This document shows, piece after piece, positions 1 to 8,054 of a stretch of DNA of 64,000 nucleotides. Source of the stretch: G963556115 sp963678205 (GTDB lineage: Bacteria; Planctomycetota; SZUA-567); assembly GCA_963678205.1 (NCBI GenBank), contig OY782760.1, forward strand, positions 2,914,001-2,978,000, given 5' to 3'. Both the position numbers and the translations under genes were made by a program. Position 1 is the first letter of the stretch; the number at the start of each line of letters is the position of its first letter. The notes beneath the pieces are model-generated. The model saw only the letters and a list, made by a program, of their open reading frames with translations. It made no database searches and was not told the origin of the DNA.

Positions 1-87
1 TGGACTACAATAATGACAATACCTGTTGTCATACTATTATTAATTATATTCTTTTATGTGCTCTCTCTTATTTCAAAAGAAAGTTAG
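1..87 (+). CDS. C-terminal end of a membrane protein (partial)
   Basis: Frame 1 is open from the first base and ends at TAG 85-87. The 28 visible residues hold one very hydrophobic stretch (IPVVILLLIIFFYVLSLI) followed by a short polar tail (SKES), as in the last transmembrane helix of a transporter or other polytopic membrane protein. It ends 28 bp before the nadC start, so the two are probably co-transcribed. The family cannot be named from this fragment, and chance openness of so short a frame cannot be excluded. Confidence 0.45.
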   Translation, partial: WTTIMTIPVVILLLIIFFYVLSLISKES

Positions 88-115
88 TACAAACAGACCA
101 CAAGGAACAAAAATA

Positions 116-982
116 ATGGAAAAGATTGATCCATGGAAACAAATAGATGCCCTTATAGCACTTTCACTTGAAGAAGATGTTGGCTCAGGAGATGCGACAA
201 CACTGGCTCTTGCGCCAGAATGCGCAACAATTTCAGCTGTATTTACAGCGAGAGAAGATGGTGTACTAGCTGGGGTAGAAGTAACCCAACATCTATTCAA
301 AGCAATTGATCCCGCAGTAAAGATCACTCCTATTCTTAATGACGGAGATTCTTTCCAAAAAGGAGACAAATTAGCTGCGATCGAAGGTCCTGCACGCTCA
401 GTTCTCACAGGCGAAAGACTGGCACTAAATATAATGCAGCACATGTGTGGAGTAGCAAGAGAAACCAGTAAGTATGTAAAAGCGATTGAAGGAACAAAAG
501 CAAAAATTTACGATACACGTAAAACAAAACCCGGGCACAGAGCAATAGAAAAAATGGCTGTAAAACTTGGTGGCGGTGCAAATCACAGACAAGGTTTATA
601 TGATATGATTCTTATCAAGGATAATCATCTTGCACTAGCGAATATTGCAAGCCCAGCTGAAGCTGTTAAAAAAGCCCGCCAAAGTTCTGATTTAGAAATA
701 ATGATTGAGGTAGACACTCTTGAACAGTTTGCAAATGTCCTTCCAGAAGAGCCAGAATACGTTCTACTTGATAATATGGATCCAGAGACTCTCAAGAAAG
801 CTGTAAAAATGGCTGATGATTACGGTGCAACTGGTGGGCGCAGGCCAAAACTTGAAGCTTCAGGAGGCATTAACTTTGATACTGTTACAGCTATTGCCCG
901 CAGTGGTGTAGAGAGAATATCAGTTGGAGCAATCACTCATAGTGCCCCTGCACTTGACATTGGTCTTGATTACGCAGAATAA
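116..982 (+). CDS. nadC: nicotinate-nucleotide pyrophosphorylase (carboxylating), quinolinate phosphoribosyltransferase
   Basis: This enzyme makes nicotinate mononucleotide from quinolinate and PRPP in de novo NAD synthesis, in the cytoplasm. Visible family motifs are TRKTKPGHR, GGGANHRQGLYDMILIKDNH and the C-terminal EASGGI...SVGAITHS phosphate-binding region. The frame is open upstream to 56, but the ATG at 116 (MEKIDPWK) is preceded by AAGGA about nine bases upstream and gives 288 residues, the usual length. It lies 28 bp after a membrane-protein tail and converges on rsmE, sharing a hairpin terminator. nadA and nadB are not in the window. Confidence 0.95.
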   Translation: MEKIDPWKQIDALIALSLEEDVGSGDATTLALAPECATISAVFTAREDGVLAGVEVTQHLFKAIDPAVKITPILNDGDSFQKGDKLAAIEGPARSVLTGERLALNIMQHMCGVARETSKYVKAIEGTKAKIYDTRKTKPGHRAIEKMAVKLGGGANHRQGLYDMILIKDNHLALANIASPAEAVKKARQSSDLEIMIEVDTLEQFANVLPEEPEYVLLDNMDPETLKKAVKMADDYGATGGRRPKLEASGGINFDTVTAIARSGVERISVGAITHSAPALDIGLDYAE

Positions 983-1012
983 AGCCAATAAACCTAATTT
1001 ATTTTTCATATC

Positions 1013-1045
1013 AAAACGGTAAATTCAGTTTGAATCTACCGTTTA
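1013..1045. terminator. bidirectional hairpin between nadC and rsmE
   Basis: AAACGGTA (1014-1021) pairs with TACCGTTT (1037-1044), and an inner ATTCA/TGAAT pair extends the stem. It sits in the 66-bp gap between two converging genes, with A/T-rich flanks on both sides. Confidence 0.7.
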
Positions 1046-1048
1046 TTA

Positions 1049-1759
1049 TTATCTGTTTCTTACAGCCATTATTGTACTTGCAAATGCTACTGCCGCAGTC
1101 TCAATACGGAGAACATTTGGCGATAAGTTTATCTTTCTAACTCCTGCTTTTTCCGCCAATTCAAATTCTTCTGGACTGAATCCACCTTCTGGACCAACGA
1201 GGCAAATACACTTATCAAACTTAAAATCTTTTTCACCAACTAGAGTTAAAATACTCTCACCAGTATAATCCGCCATAATGATATTAGAGGTAATACCGTT
1301 GATATACTCAGCAAATTTTACCGCCGGGAAGAACTCAGGTATCCAGCAGTTTCTTGACTGTTTACAGGCCTCAATTGCCCAGCGAGTATACTTTTCAACA
1401 GGATCATCTCCACCAGCAACGCTTCTATCATATACTATAGGAACAATTTTATCAACCCCTGTTTCAACAAGCTTTTCAATCATATATTGCTGCCTCTTAC
1501 CTTTGGGTATAGCCACCGCCATCTCTATACGTGGTAGATTTTTTTTAACATGTTCAATGTCAGCAATTACTTCTATGTTAATTTTTCTGGATTTAAGCTC
1601 AATAATCTTTACTTTTACAAAGTTGCCTCTACCATCAAATACCTCAAAAAAATCTCCTACCTTCTGCCTCTTTGCACCTGAAATATGTCTAGCTTCTTCA
1701 CTGGAAAAAGTATAATTACCTTTGGTTAGTTCTGGCAAATAGTATCTGGCAAGTCCCAT
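1049..1759 (-). CDS. rsmE: 16S rRNA (uracil(1498)-N(3))-methyltransferase
   Basis: This is a SPOUT-class methyltransferase that makes m3U1498 in 16S rRNA using S-adenosylmethionine. The 236 residues match the family's usual length. The N-terminal half is the PUA-like RNA-binding part (EEARHISGAKRQKVGD). The C-terminal knot carries the diagnostic EACKQS, LVGPEGGFSPEE and LSPNVLRIETAAV motifs that form the SAM site. It stands alone between two terminators and converges with nadC. Identification is secure. Confidence 0.95.
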   Translation of the reverse strand: MGLARYYLPELTKGNYTFSSEEARHISGAKRQKVGDFFEVFDGRGNFVKVKIIELKSRKINIEVIADIEHVKKNLPRIEMAVAIPKGKRQQYMIEKLVETGVDKIVPIVYDRSVAGGDDPVEKYTRWAIEACKQSRNCWIPEFFPAVKFAEYINGITSNIIMADYTGESILTLVGEKDFKFDKCICLVGPEGGFSPEEFELAEKAGVRKINLSPNVLRIETAAVAFASTIMAVRNR

Positions 1760-1784
1760 ATAACCTCACTAAAAATAAACATTA

Positions 1785-1818
1785 AAAAAAGAGCCCCTTG
1801 CAATAATGCGCTAGGGGC
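1785..1818 (-). terminator. Rho-independent terminator of the EF-hand lipoprotein gene
   Basis: On the minus strand GCCCCT (1818-1813) and AGGGGC (1798-1793) form the stem. A TCTTTTTTT tract follows immediately. It lies about 37 bp downstream of the lipoprotein stop codon. Confidence 0.85.
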
Positions 1819-1854
1819 GATATTAATACCATTAATTGATCAATAGCACTAAAA

Positions 1855-2217
1855 TTAAGTATATTGACCGCACTTACATGGGTGTTCTGACCAATACTTT
1901 ACATACTCATTTTCAGTAACAGTACCATTGCCATCTGCATCAATTAAACGCTTTTCTTCAGGAGTACATACCATTTCTTCAGTCTTGATCACACCATCAT
2001 CATCCTGATCAAACCAATAGAATTCCTCAGTATAAAAATAAACAGCCTCCTCTTTTGTCAACTCACCATCATGATTAGCATCAAGATCCATCGGTTCAAA
2101 ACAACCACGAGCTTGATAATCATATTTTGAGCTACTGGCAATACTAGAGTCAGACTCACTACACCCAGCCATAATGACTATGGCAAACAATAAAACAATC
2201 CCACTAATAACTTTCAT
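1855..2217 (-). CDS. EF-hand calcium-binding lipoprotein
   Basis: The preferred start is the ATG at 2217, which follows a GGGGG Shine-Dalgarno-like run (2223-2227) and begins a lipoprotein signal peptide, MKVISGIVLLFAIVIMAGC. A longer reading from 2322 would bury this signal. The mature 100-residue protein begins at the lipobox Cys and has three EF-hand loops: DANHDGELTKEE, DQDDDGVIKTEE and DADGNGTVTENE. The oxygen ligands at loop positions 1, 3, 5 and 12 are present, so calcium binding is likely. The C-terminus is Cys-containing (HPCKCGQYT). It has its own terminator. The role is unknown; a membrane-tethered calcium sensor or buffer is a reasonable guess. Confidence 0.8.
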   Translation of the reverse strand: MKVISGIVLLFAIVIMAGCSESDSSIASSSKYDYQARGCFEPMDLDANHDGELTKEEAVYFYTEEFYWFDQDDDGVIKTEEMVCTPEEKRLIDADGNGTVTENEYVKYWSEHPCKCGQYT

Positions 2218-2383
2218 GATAAATCCCCCTATCGTTCCCCCAGAACAATAATAAAGACAAAAATAATTATCTGCATCCCGATCTCTCCTATAGATACGAG
2301 TTACAGAAATATAGAGAATCACATTACTACAATCTCTATAATTTTACTATATCATGTAAAAGTAAGTTTGCAAGCATTAATAC

Positions 2384-3097
2384 TTAAGCTTCTGGTTTGA
2401 GTTGTTCCGATAATATTCCAGAAAGATATGCTGCCTCTGCTGCGGCTTGTTCAGCAAGCTTCCTATTACGCCCATCACCCGTCCCAAGGACAGCCCCGTC
2501 TAATGATAACTCAACTGAAAATATCTTATCATGCTCTGGTCCAACTGTATCAATAATTGCATAAGACAACTTTCCAAGTTTATACTTTTGCACCGTCTCC
2601 TGTACGAGAGATTTATAGTTGAGTTTTTTTGCAGTTTTTATAGCCAGCTCAATCTCACCACCTAATAAATCCAAGACGACCTTTCTAGCTTCATCAATAT
2701 TACTATCCAGATATACGCCAGCAATAATAGCTTCAAACATATTTGCGTAGAGAGAGATAGGTAGGGTTTTACTAGTAGCAATCCCCTTACCTAAGAACAT
2801 CAACTTACGCATGTCAAGTTTTTTAAGAACTCGGCCAATCACTTTTCTCGAGACAATCTCACCTTTAATATCTGTCATGGCCCCTTCAGCGCAGCTGGTA
2901 CATCTTTTAAATAGCTCTTCACAGATAATAAAATCGAGTATAGCATCCCCAAAAAATTCAAGTCTCTCGTTATTATCTTCTTTTTGAGCCGTACTGCTAC
3001 TATGCCGAAGTGCATGCAAAAGTTTGGATATATCTTTGAAAGTATAGCCTATTTCAGTCTGAAAGCGTTCCAAATCATTATCAATATTTTTATTCAT
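2384..3097 (-). CDS. rnc: ribonuclease III
   Basis: Double-strand-specific endoribonuclease that processes rRNA precursors and structured mRNAs. The signature ERLEFFGDAILDF lies about 45 residues in, and the second acidic cluster is in the MFEAIIAGVYLD segment. The C-terminal quarter, from about residue 160, is a double-stranded-RNA-binding domain ending GRNRKLAEQAAAEAAY. An in-frame GTG at 3106 is an alternative start, but the ATG at 3097 looks more likely. It follows nth by about 20 bp and is the last gene of the ispD-mgtE-nth-rnc run. Confidence 0.95.
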   Translation of the reverse strand: MNKNIDNDLERFQTEIGYTFKDISKLLHALRHSSSTAQKEDNNERLEFFGDAILDFIICEELFKRCTSCAEGAMTDIKGEIVSRKVIGRVLKKLDMRKLMFLGKGIATSKTLPISLYANMFEAIIAGVYLDSNIDEARKVVLDLLGGEIELAIKTAKKLNYKSLVQETVQKYKLGKLSYAIIDTVGPEHDKIFSVELSLDGAVLGTGDGRNRKLAEQAAAEAAYLSGILSEQLKPEA

Positions 3098-3120
3098 AAT
3101 CAGCACTACTTCTAAAGCAA

Positions 3121-3786
3121 TTAAAGTTCCCTATTATGAGATTCTTTATAATAATCACAAAGTTTTCTTAATGTACATCCATGGCAATCAGGATTTCTCG
3201 CAAAACATACACGCCTACCATGAAGAATAATTCTATGCGAGAATTTTCCCCACACCCTCTTAGACAGTATTGATTTTAGTTCAACTTCTATTTTTTCAGG
3301 TTTACTCTCACTGGATAGCCCAATTCTATTACTCAGGCGGATGCAATGAGTATCTACCATTATTCCTGGTTTATTAAAAGCATTCACCAGCACACAATTT
3401 GCTGTTTTCCTACCTACTCCAGCCAGAGAGACCAATTCCTCCATTGTCTCTGGAACAGAAGAATCGAATTTTTCAACCATATCTCTAGAAGCAGAAACAA
3501 TACTCTTTGCTTTATTTTTATAAAGTCCCAACGATTTTAAAATACGTTCAACCTCTTCTAATTTTGCAACAGCCATTTTGTCAGGTGTAGGGAAGCGACC
3601 AAATAATTCTGGAGTAACTGTATTAACTTTTTTATCTGTACACTGAGCAGACAGAACAGTAGCAATAAGCACCTCAAAAGGATTTTTAAAATTCAATTCA
3701 CACTCAGCATCAGGATAAAGTACTTTGAGTTTCTTATGAATTTTCTTTGCTTTGTCCTTTAACAACTCAATATCATCCATCATCAA
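3121..3786 (-). CDS. nth: endonuclease III
   Basis: Bifunctional DNA glycosylase/AP lyase for oxidised pyrimidines. The helix-hairpin-helix LAGVGRKTANCVL carries the catalytic Lys127, and the catalytic Asp is Asp145 (MVDTH). The iron-sulphur loop is complete, with Cys194, 201, 204 and 210 in the classic C-x6-C-x2-C-x5-C spacing. Length (221) is normal. It starts three bases after the mgtE stop, so translation is probably coupled. Confidence 0.97.
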   Translation of the reverse strand: MMMDDIELLKDKAKKIHKKLKVLYPDAECELNFKNPFEVLIATVLSAQCTDKKVNTVTPELFGRFPTPDKMAVAKLEEVERILKSLGLYKNKAKSIVSASRDMVEKFDSSVPETMEELVSLAGVGRKTANCVLVNAFNKPGIMVDTHCIRLSNRIGLSSESKPEKIEVELKSILSKRVWGKFSHRIILHGRRVCFARNPDCHGCTLRKLCDYYKESHNREL

Positions 3787-3789
3787 ATC

Positions 3790-5271
3790 CTAATATAGTA
3801 ATAAATATGTACATAATAACAGGTATAATGACTGAGTACTTATATCAATCAGAGTTGTAACAAACGGTCCACTCGCAAGAGCTGGGTCTACACCAAACTT
3901 ATGACAAAGCATCGGTATACAAGTACCAAGAAGTACCGACCCCATTATACCACAAAACATTGCAATTCCAACCGTAAGCGGAAAGCGCGGAATAACCCCG
4001 AATACAGGCGGTCTGACAGAATGCTGAACATTTATTGTGATCTCATCATCACCACCATCCATATCCTGTTGCACTTGAACAGTTTCATTAAGAAATTCAT
4101 CATTATGAATCATCTCTCCTGCAATAAAGGCCAGAGCAGTACCACAAAAAACTCCAATAATTATACCAACCAGGATCTCACGTCTAAGCAGCCAGAAAAT
4201 ATCATTAAATAGAATTTCACCTTTAGCAATACCTCGGACAGTAATAGTTGAAGCCTGAATTCCGACATTCCCCCCTAATCCCATAATCGCTGGAATAAAA
4301 TAGCTAATTGCAACAACCTTACTAATTGTAACTTGAAATTGACTTATAATAAAGCCGAGCACACTCATTCCAACAAGTGAGACGACAAACCAGGGTAATC
4401 TCTTAAACGCTCTACGAAAAGCGCCTTCATCAAGAGGTCTCCCCACACCTACACCAGCCATACGATACATATCTTCAGACGCTTCTTCGTCCATAACGTC
4501 AAGAATATCATCAAAGGTAATAATCCCGATAATTCTTCTTCTCGGGTCAACTACTGGAAGTACAGGCAGATCATACTTTGTCATATAACGCGCGCACACC
4601 TCTTGATCTGCGTTTGGTCCGACAGTTACGGCGGCTCTCTCAATAAGGTCTCGAACCAGTGTACTGTTGGTAGCAGAGAACAAATCCTCGACACTGACCA
4701 GCCCTAAAAATTTCATATCTTCTCTACAGACTACCAGCGTACCTAAAGAATCCTCCTCAAGCTCTTCATTTATTATGAGCTCTCTAACTTCTTCTACAGT
4801 CATTTCTGGAAGAATTTGGACAAAATCATTAGTCATAATACCACCTGCAGTATCAGGTTCGTATCGTAACAACTCTCGGACCTCCGCTGCATCATTACGT
4901 GGCAAAAGTGAAAGAATACTTTCCGCACGCGAACGCGTCATAGAACTCATAAGGTCGGCAGCTTCATCCCGAGGCATTGATTCGACAATTTCAGCCAACT
5001 TCTGAGGTGGCATATCTTCTACATATTCAGCAGCATCTTCTTCATATGCTTCCTCAAGAATTTCCCCTTGTTCTTCAGGATCCATAAAAGAAATAATTTT
5101 ATCTTGTACATCCTCAGATGAATCATGCAAAGCTTCAGCGACATCCACGGCATGATATTTATCTAGAACATCCTTCATTTCATCTTTACTTGAAACTTGT
5201 GATAATTCTTCAACCAGGTTTTCAACCACTTCATACCGACTGGTATTATCTATTTCATCCAAATGATCCAT
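3790..5271 (-). CDS. mgtE: magnesium transporter MgtE
   Basis: Homodimeric Mg2+ channel of the inner membrane. The N-terminal helical MgtE_N repeats (about residues 15-135) are rich in acidic residues, followed by two CBS domains to about residue 265 that sense cytoplasmic Mg2+. The C-terminal part holds five hydrophobic helices with the pore segment IMGLGGNVGIQASTITVRG. A polar insert of about 35 residues (QQDMDGGDDEITINVQ region) sits between membrane helices. It lies 43 bp after ispD and 3 bp before nth. No Mg riboswitch is recognisable upstream. Confidence 0.93.
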   Translation of the reverse strand: MDHLDEIDNTSRYEVVENLVEELSQVSSKDEMKDVLDKYHAVDVAEALHDSSEDVQDKIISFMDPEEQGEILEEAYEEDAAEYVEDMPPQKLAEIVESMPRDEAADLMSSMTRSRAESILSLLPRNDAAEVRELLRYEPDTAGGIMTNDFVQILPEMTVEEVRELIINEELEEDSLGTLVVCREDMKFLGLVSVEDLFSATNSTLVRDLIERAAVTVGPNADQEVCARYMTKYDLPVLPVVDPRRRIIGIITFDDILDVMDEEASEDMYRMAGVGVGRPLDEGAFRRAFKRLPWFVVSLVGMSVLGFIISQFQVTISKVVAISYFIPAIMGLGGNVGIQASTITVRGIAKGEILFNDIFWLLRREILVGIIIGVFCGTALAFIAGEMIHNDEFLNETVQVQQDMDGGDDEITINVQHSVRPPVFGVIPRFPLTVGIAMFCGIMGSVLLGTCIPMLCHKFGVDPALASGPFVTTLIDISTQSLYLLLCTYLLLY

Positions 5272-5314
5272 ATTATTCTCTCTCTTAGAATCAAGTATAC
5301 GTTATGTTTGGCTA

Positions 5315-6058
5315 CTAAAGCAAACCACTCTTCAGTAAAGCTTCAGCAAGGACAAGATCTTCCTTAATTGTAAGTTTCATATTATAAGCAGATCCTAGTA
5401 TTACTGATACATCCCTGCCAAGATTCTCAACAAGACCCGCTTCATCCGTAATATTCTCTGAAATACCTCCAGTACTACGTGCATACTCAAACGCCTCTAT
5501 AATGAGATCCCTTCTAAAACACTGTGGTGTTTGTACAGCCATAGCGCCAACTCTGGAGATAGTCTGAATAATTTTATCCCCTTCAATTCTTTTCAATGAA
5601 TCTTGTACCGCGACAGCCGGCACTGCAGCACCATAATCTCTTGCCATTTTAAAAAGAGCTTTTACTGTATCTTGCTTTATAAAAGGTCTAACTCCATCGT
5701 GAATCGCAACTACTTCTGACATCGTATCAGTGAGCATTATACCATTCCACGAACTCTCATACCTGCTTTCACCACCCGTTGTAATAAGTGTCACCCCTCT
5801 CTCTTTTAATTCTTTACCTGCCACATTCCTAGCATAATCTTCATCTTCTTTATTGACAACAAGAATGATTTCTTTTATCTCCTTCAAACCAATAAAAGCC
5901 TCAAGGGTTCTATTTATTATAGTCTTCCCTCCAACCGACAGCCACGGTTTACGTTTATGCGCATTCATTCGAGAAGAAGCCCCTGCTGCAACAACAACAA
6001 GACTAACCTCTGGTAGTTCTTCATTAAATCCATCATCAAAATCTTCTGAGTTGTACAT
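5315..6058 (-). CDS. ispD: 2-C-methyl-D-erythritol 4-phosphate cytidylyltransferase
   Basis: Third step of the MEP isoprenoid pathway, forming CDP-methylerythritol from CTP. The nucleotide-binding start is VVVAAGASSRM with the downstream Lys (KRKPWLSVGGKTI). Further motifs are VAIHDGVRPF and TPQCFRRDLI. Length is 247 residues with a short acidic N-terminal tail. It opens the ispD-mgtE-nth-rnc run. ispF, often adjacent or fused, is not present here. Confidence 0.95.
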   Translation of the reverse strand: MYNSEDFDDGFNEELPEVSLVVVAAGASSRMNAHKRKPWLSVGGKTIINRTLEAFIGLKEIKEIILVVNKEDEDYARNVAGKELKERGVTLITTGGESRYESSWNGIMLTDTMSEVVAIHDGVRPFIKQDTVKALFKMARDYGAAVPAVAVQDSLKRIEGDKIIQTISRVGAMAVQTPQCFRRDLIIEAFEYARSTGGISENITDEAGLVENLGRDVSVILGSAYNMKLTIKEDLVLAEALLKSGLL

Positions 6059-6263
6059 TTTATAGCCTCTTGACTAGCAGTATATTAAATTGGATAATAC
6101 TTAAAAATAACATTCCGCCCATCAACACAAATAACCACGCAGAATATTATAATTAATACACAATGATTTGTTAGCAAATAACAAATTTCTAACAGAATAT
6201 ATTAAAAAAACAAGTAGTAACTTTTCAGGTTTATTTAAAGAATTATAAGGTAAGTAAAAAACA

Positions 6264-6509
6264 ATGGCAAGAAAGTTTTTAAAAGATAGTGAAGGTCTAC
6301 AGCTCATTACCAGCACTCATAATAAAAGCCGAGCTTTTCAAATCGCAGAAACGATATCACTCGACCTGGGAATAAAGGCTGTCGTAACCAATGTAAAAGA
6401 TCCAGAAACTGGAGGAAAAGGTCTTGGTATCTATGTAATCAGTAGTGACGGAGAGATTCCACCAAAAATGCTTGAAGAAGCAATAAAGCTCTGGAATGAA
6501 TATATTTAA
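6264..6509 (+). CDS. small protein of unknown function (81 aa)
   Basis: An 81-residue soluble protein starting at ATG 6264, with AAGG about 13 bases upstream. It reads as alternating strands and helices (LQLITSTHN, SRAFQIAETISLDLGIKAVVT, GLGIYVISSD, PKMLEEAIKLWNEYI). This layout recalls the small DUF2007-type 'putative signal transducing' proteins, but no diagnostic motif is visible, so that is only a suggestion. It diverges from ispD and ends three bases before the converging coaX stop. Confidence 0.7.
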   Translation: MARKFLKDSEGLQLITSTHNKSRAFQIAETISLDLGIKAVVTNVKDPETGGKGLGIYVISSDGEIPPKMLEEAIKLWNEYI

Positions 6510-6512
6510 CCT

Positions 6513-7259
6513 CTACTCACCTTCTTCTCTGGTATTTGCATAGAGGTAAACACCGGTCAGCACAAGGTCACTCTGTAACTTAGCTGGGAAATACTCAGAC
6601 AGAGCCTGAGCCCATCCCCCAGTAATAATAATTTGAGGAACATCTTTACTCTTCATCACCAGCCTCCTCACAGCTTCTTTAACGGCTCCAATAAGCCCAG
6701 CAGATGCGCCATTGAGTATAGCTTTAGTTGTAGAGTTACCAGCTCCATTCTTTTCCCAGCTTATATCCTTCGAGTCTATCTCAGGTAGCATTGCTGCAGT
6801 TGCTAAACTCCCCAGCCACATTTCAGGTCCCGGCATTATCATACCACCTGTAAAGACCCCATCTTTGGTTACAAAATCAACGGTAATCGCAGAACCAGCC
6901 TGTATAACCACAACAGATTCATCAGGACAAAGAACTTTTGCAGAGAAAGCAGTAAGAAGTCTATCCACACCAGTCGTCTCAATAGTCTCTAGTTGATGAG
7001 CCAGAATTCTATCTGTCGCTTTAATAAAGGTTATTTCACTCACTCCAACCTGTTCAAGAGCCTCGACAATAATATCATTAACACTAGTTACAACGCTTGC
7101 AATAAATGCCTGTTCATCTTCAAGCTCAATTTCCGACAACCCATCAACAATAGTATCAGCACTAATGCCAGTAGTATCAACTTTACTTATCCAGACAGCT
7201 TCATCATCATCAAATTTACAAAACTTAACACAGGTATTTCCAACATCTATCGCCAACAT
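6513..7259 (-). CDS. coaX: type III pantothenate kinase
   Basis: First committed step of coenzyme A synthesis (phosphorylation of pantothenate, monovalent-cation dependent). The ASKHA fold is shown by the N-terminal phosphate loop MLAIDVGNTCVKF (Asp5), GVDRLLTAFSA, the adenosine motif VIQAGSAITVDFV and GGMIMPGPEMWLGSLA. Length is 248 residues. It is the last gene of argH-cobI-coaX, 49 bp after cobI. BirA, which is often fused or adjacent to CoaX, is encoded 50 kb away. Confidence 0.93.
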   Translation of the reverse strand: MLAIDVGNTCVKFCKFDDDEAVWISKVDTTGISADTIVDGLSEIELEDEQAFIASVVTSVNDIIVEALEQVGVSEITFIKATDRILAHQLETIETTGVDRLLTAFSAKVLCPDESVVVIQAGSAITVDFVTKDGVFTGGMIMPGPEMWLGSLATAAMLPEIDSKDISWEKNGAGNSTTKAILNGASAGLIGAVKEAVRRLVMKSKDVPQIIITGGWAQALSEYFPAKLQSDLVLTGVYLYANTREEGE

Positions 7260-7308
7260 ATGCGCTCTCCCTTTTAATCAGGATTAAACAGACTATTAAA
7301 AACTTATT

Positions 7309-8037
7309 CTACCAGTATCTACTGCCACAATGAACAATAACCACTGTCATGTATTTGCCTTCATGTTCAATATCAGAGGCCATATCCTCCCAGAGGATTT
7401 CCCCCTCCTGCTCAACATAAAATGCCGTTCGTGCTTTACCCAACAATCCTTTTATTCTTAATAGCTCACGCACTTTCTCAATGTTTTTGCCTGCTTTATA
7501 TAGGATTATAGTCTCACAAGAATCAAGAGATTTCTCTACTTCAGACAAATCTGTTGCTGGCATAATAAGAACCCGATCCTCCTGAAGACATATTGGCTCA
7601 GCAAACTTTGCCGCACAGGCCTGAAAAGCACTGATCCCCGGGATAACTCTCACAGACCTCTTATCAATCCTACCCTCCAGACAATTCAAAAGATAAGTAC
7701 TAGTACTATAAATATTAGGATCACCTAGAGTAATTTGAGCAACAGACAACCCCTCTTTTATTTTCCCTTCAACAAGAACGGCTACCTCTGTCCAGCTCTT
7801 GACAGTACTGGTATTATCGCGTGTCATAGGATAAACATGCTCAATTATTTCCTGCTTACCCGGATCCAAGTACTCTTTTACACACTCAAGAGCAAGACTC
7901 TTATCCGCCAGCTCCGATCTTGGAGCGATAACAACATCTACAGATGAAATAATATTTACAGCCCGTACCGTAAGTAAATCCGCACTACCTGGACCAATCC
8001 CAACAGCGTAGAAAACACCTTTTTCAGCAACCTTCAT
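7309..8037 (-). CDS. cobI: precorrin-2/cobalt-factor-2 C20-methyltransferase
   Basis: Tetrapyrrole methylase that adds the C-20 methyl group during corrin-ring synthesis. It begins with the family motif GVFYAVGIGPGSADLLTVRA, and the second motif ITLGDPNIYSTSTYLL is specific to the CobI/CbiL branch. PGISAFQACAA completes the SAM pocket. Length is 242. It lies 17 bp after argH and 49 bp before coaX. No other cobalamin gene and no cobalamin riboswitch is seen nearby, which is unusual because these genes normally cluster. Confidence 0.9.
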   Translation of the reverse strand: MKVAEKGVFYAVGIGPGSADLLTVRAVNIISSVDVVIAPRSELADKSLALECVKEYLDPGKQEIIEHVYPMTRDNTSTVKSWTEVAVLVEGKIKEGLSVAQITLGDPNIYSTSTYLLNCLEGRIDKRSVRVIPGISAFQACAAKFAEPICLQEDRVLIMPATDLSEVEKSLDSCETIILYKAGKNIEKVRELLRIKGLLGKARTAFYVEQEGEILWEDMASDIEHEGKYMTVVIVHCGSRYW

Positions 8038-8054
8038 GCCTCAACCTTTCAAAA

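Noticed and set aside
6122..6316. 64-codon minus-strand open frame upstream of ispD
   Set aside because: It overlaps the start of the plus-strand 81-residue gene, which has better protein-like character; it has no convincing start signal.
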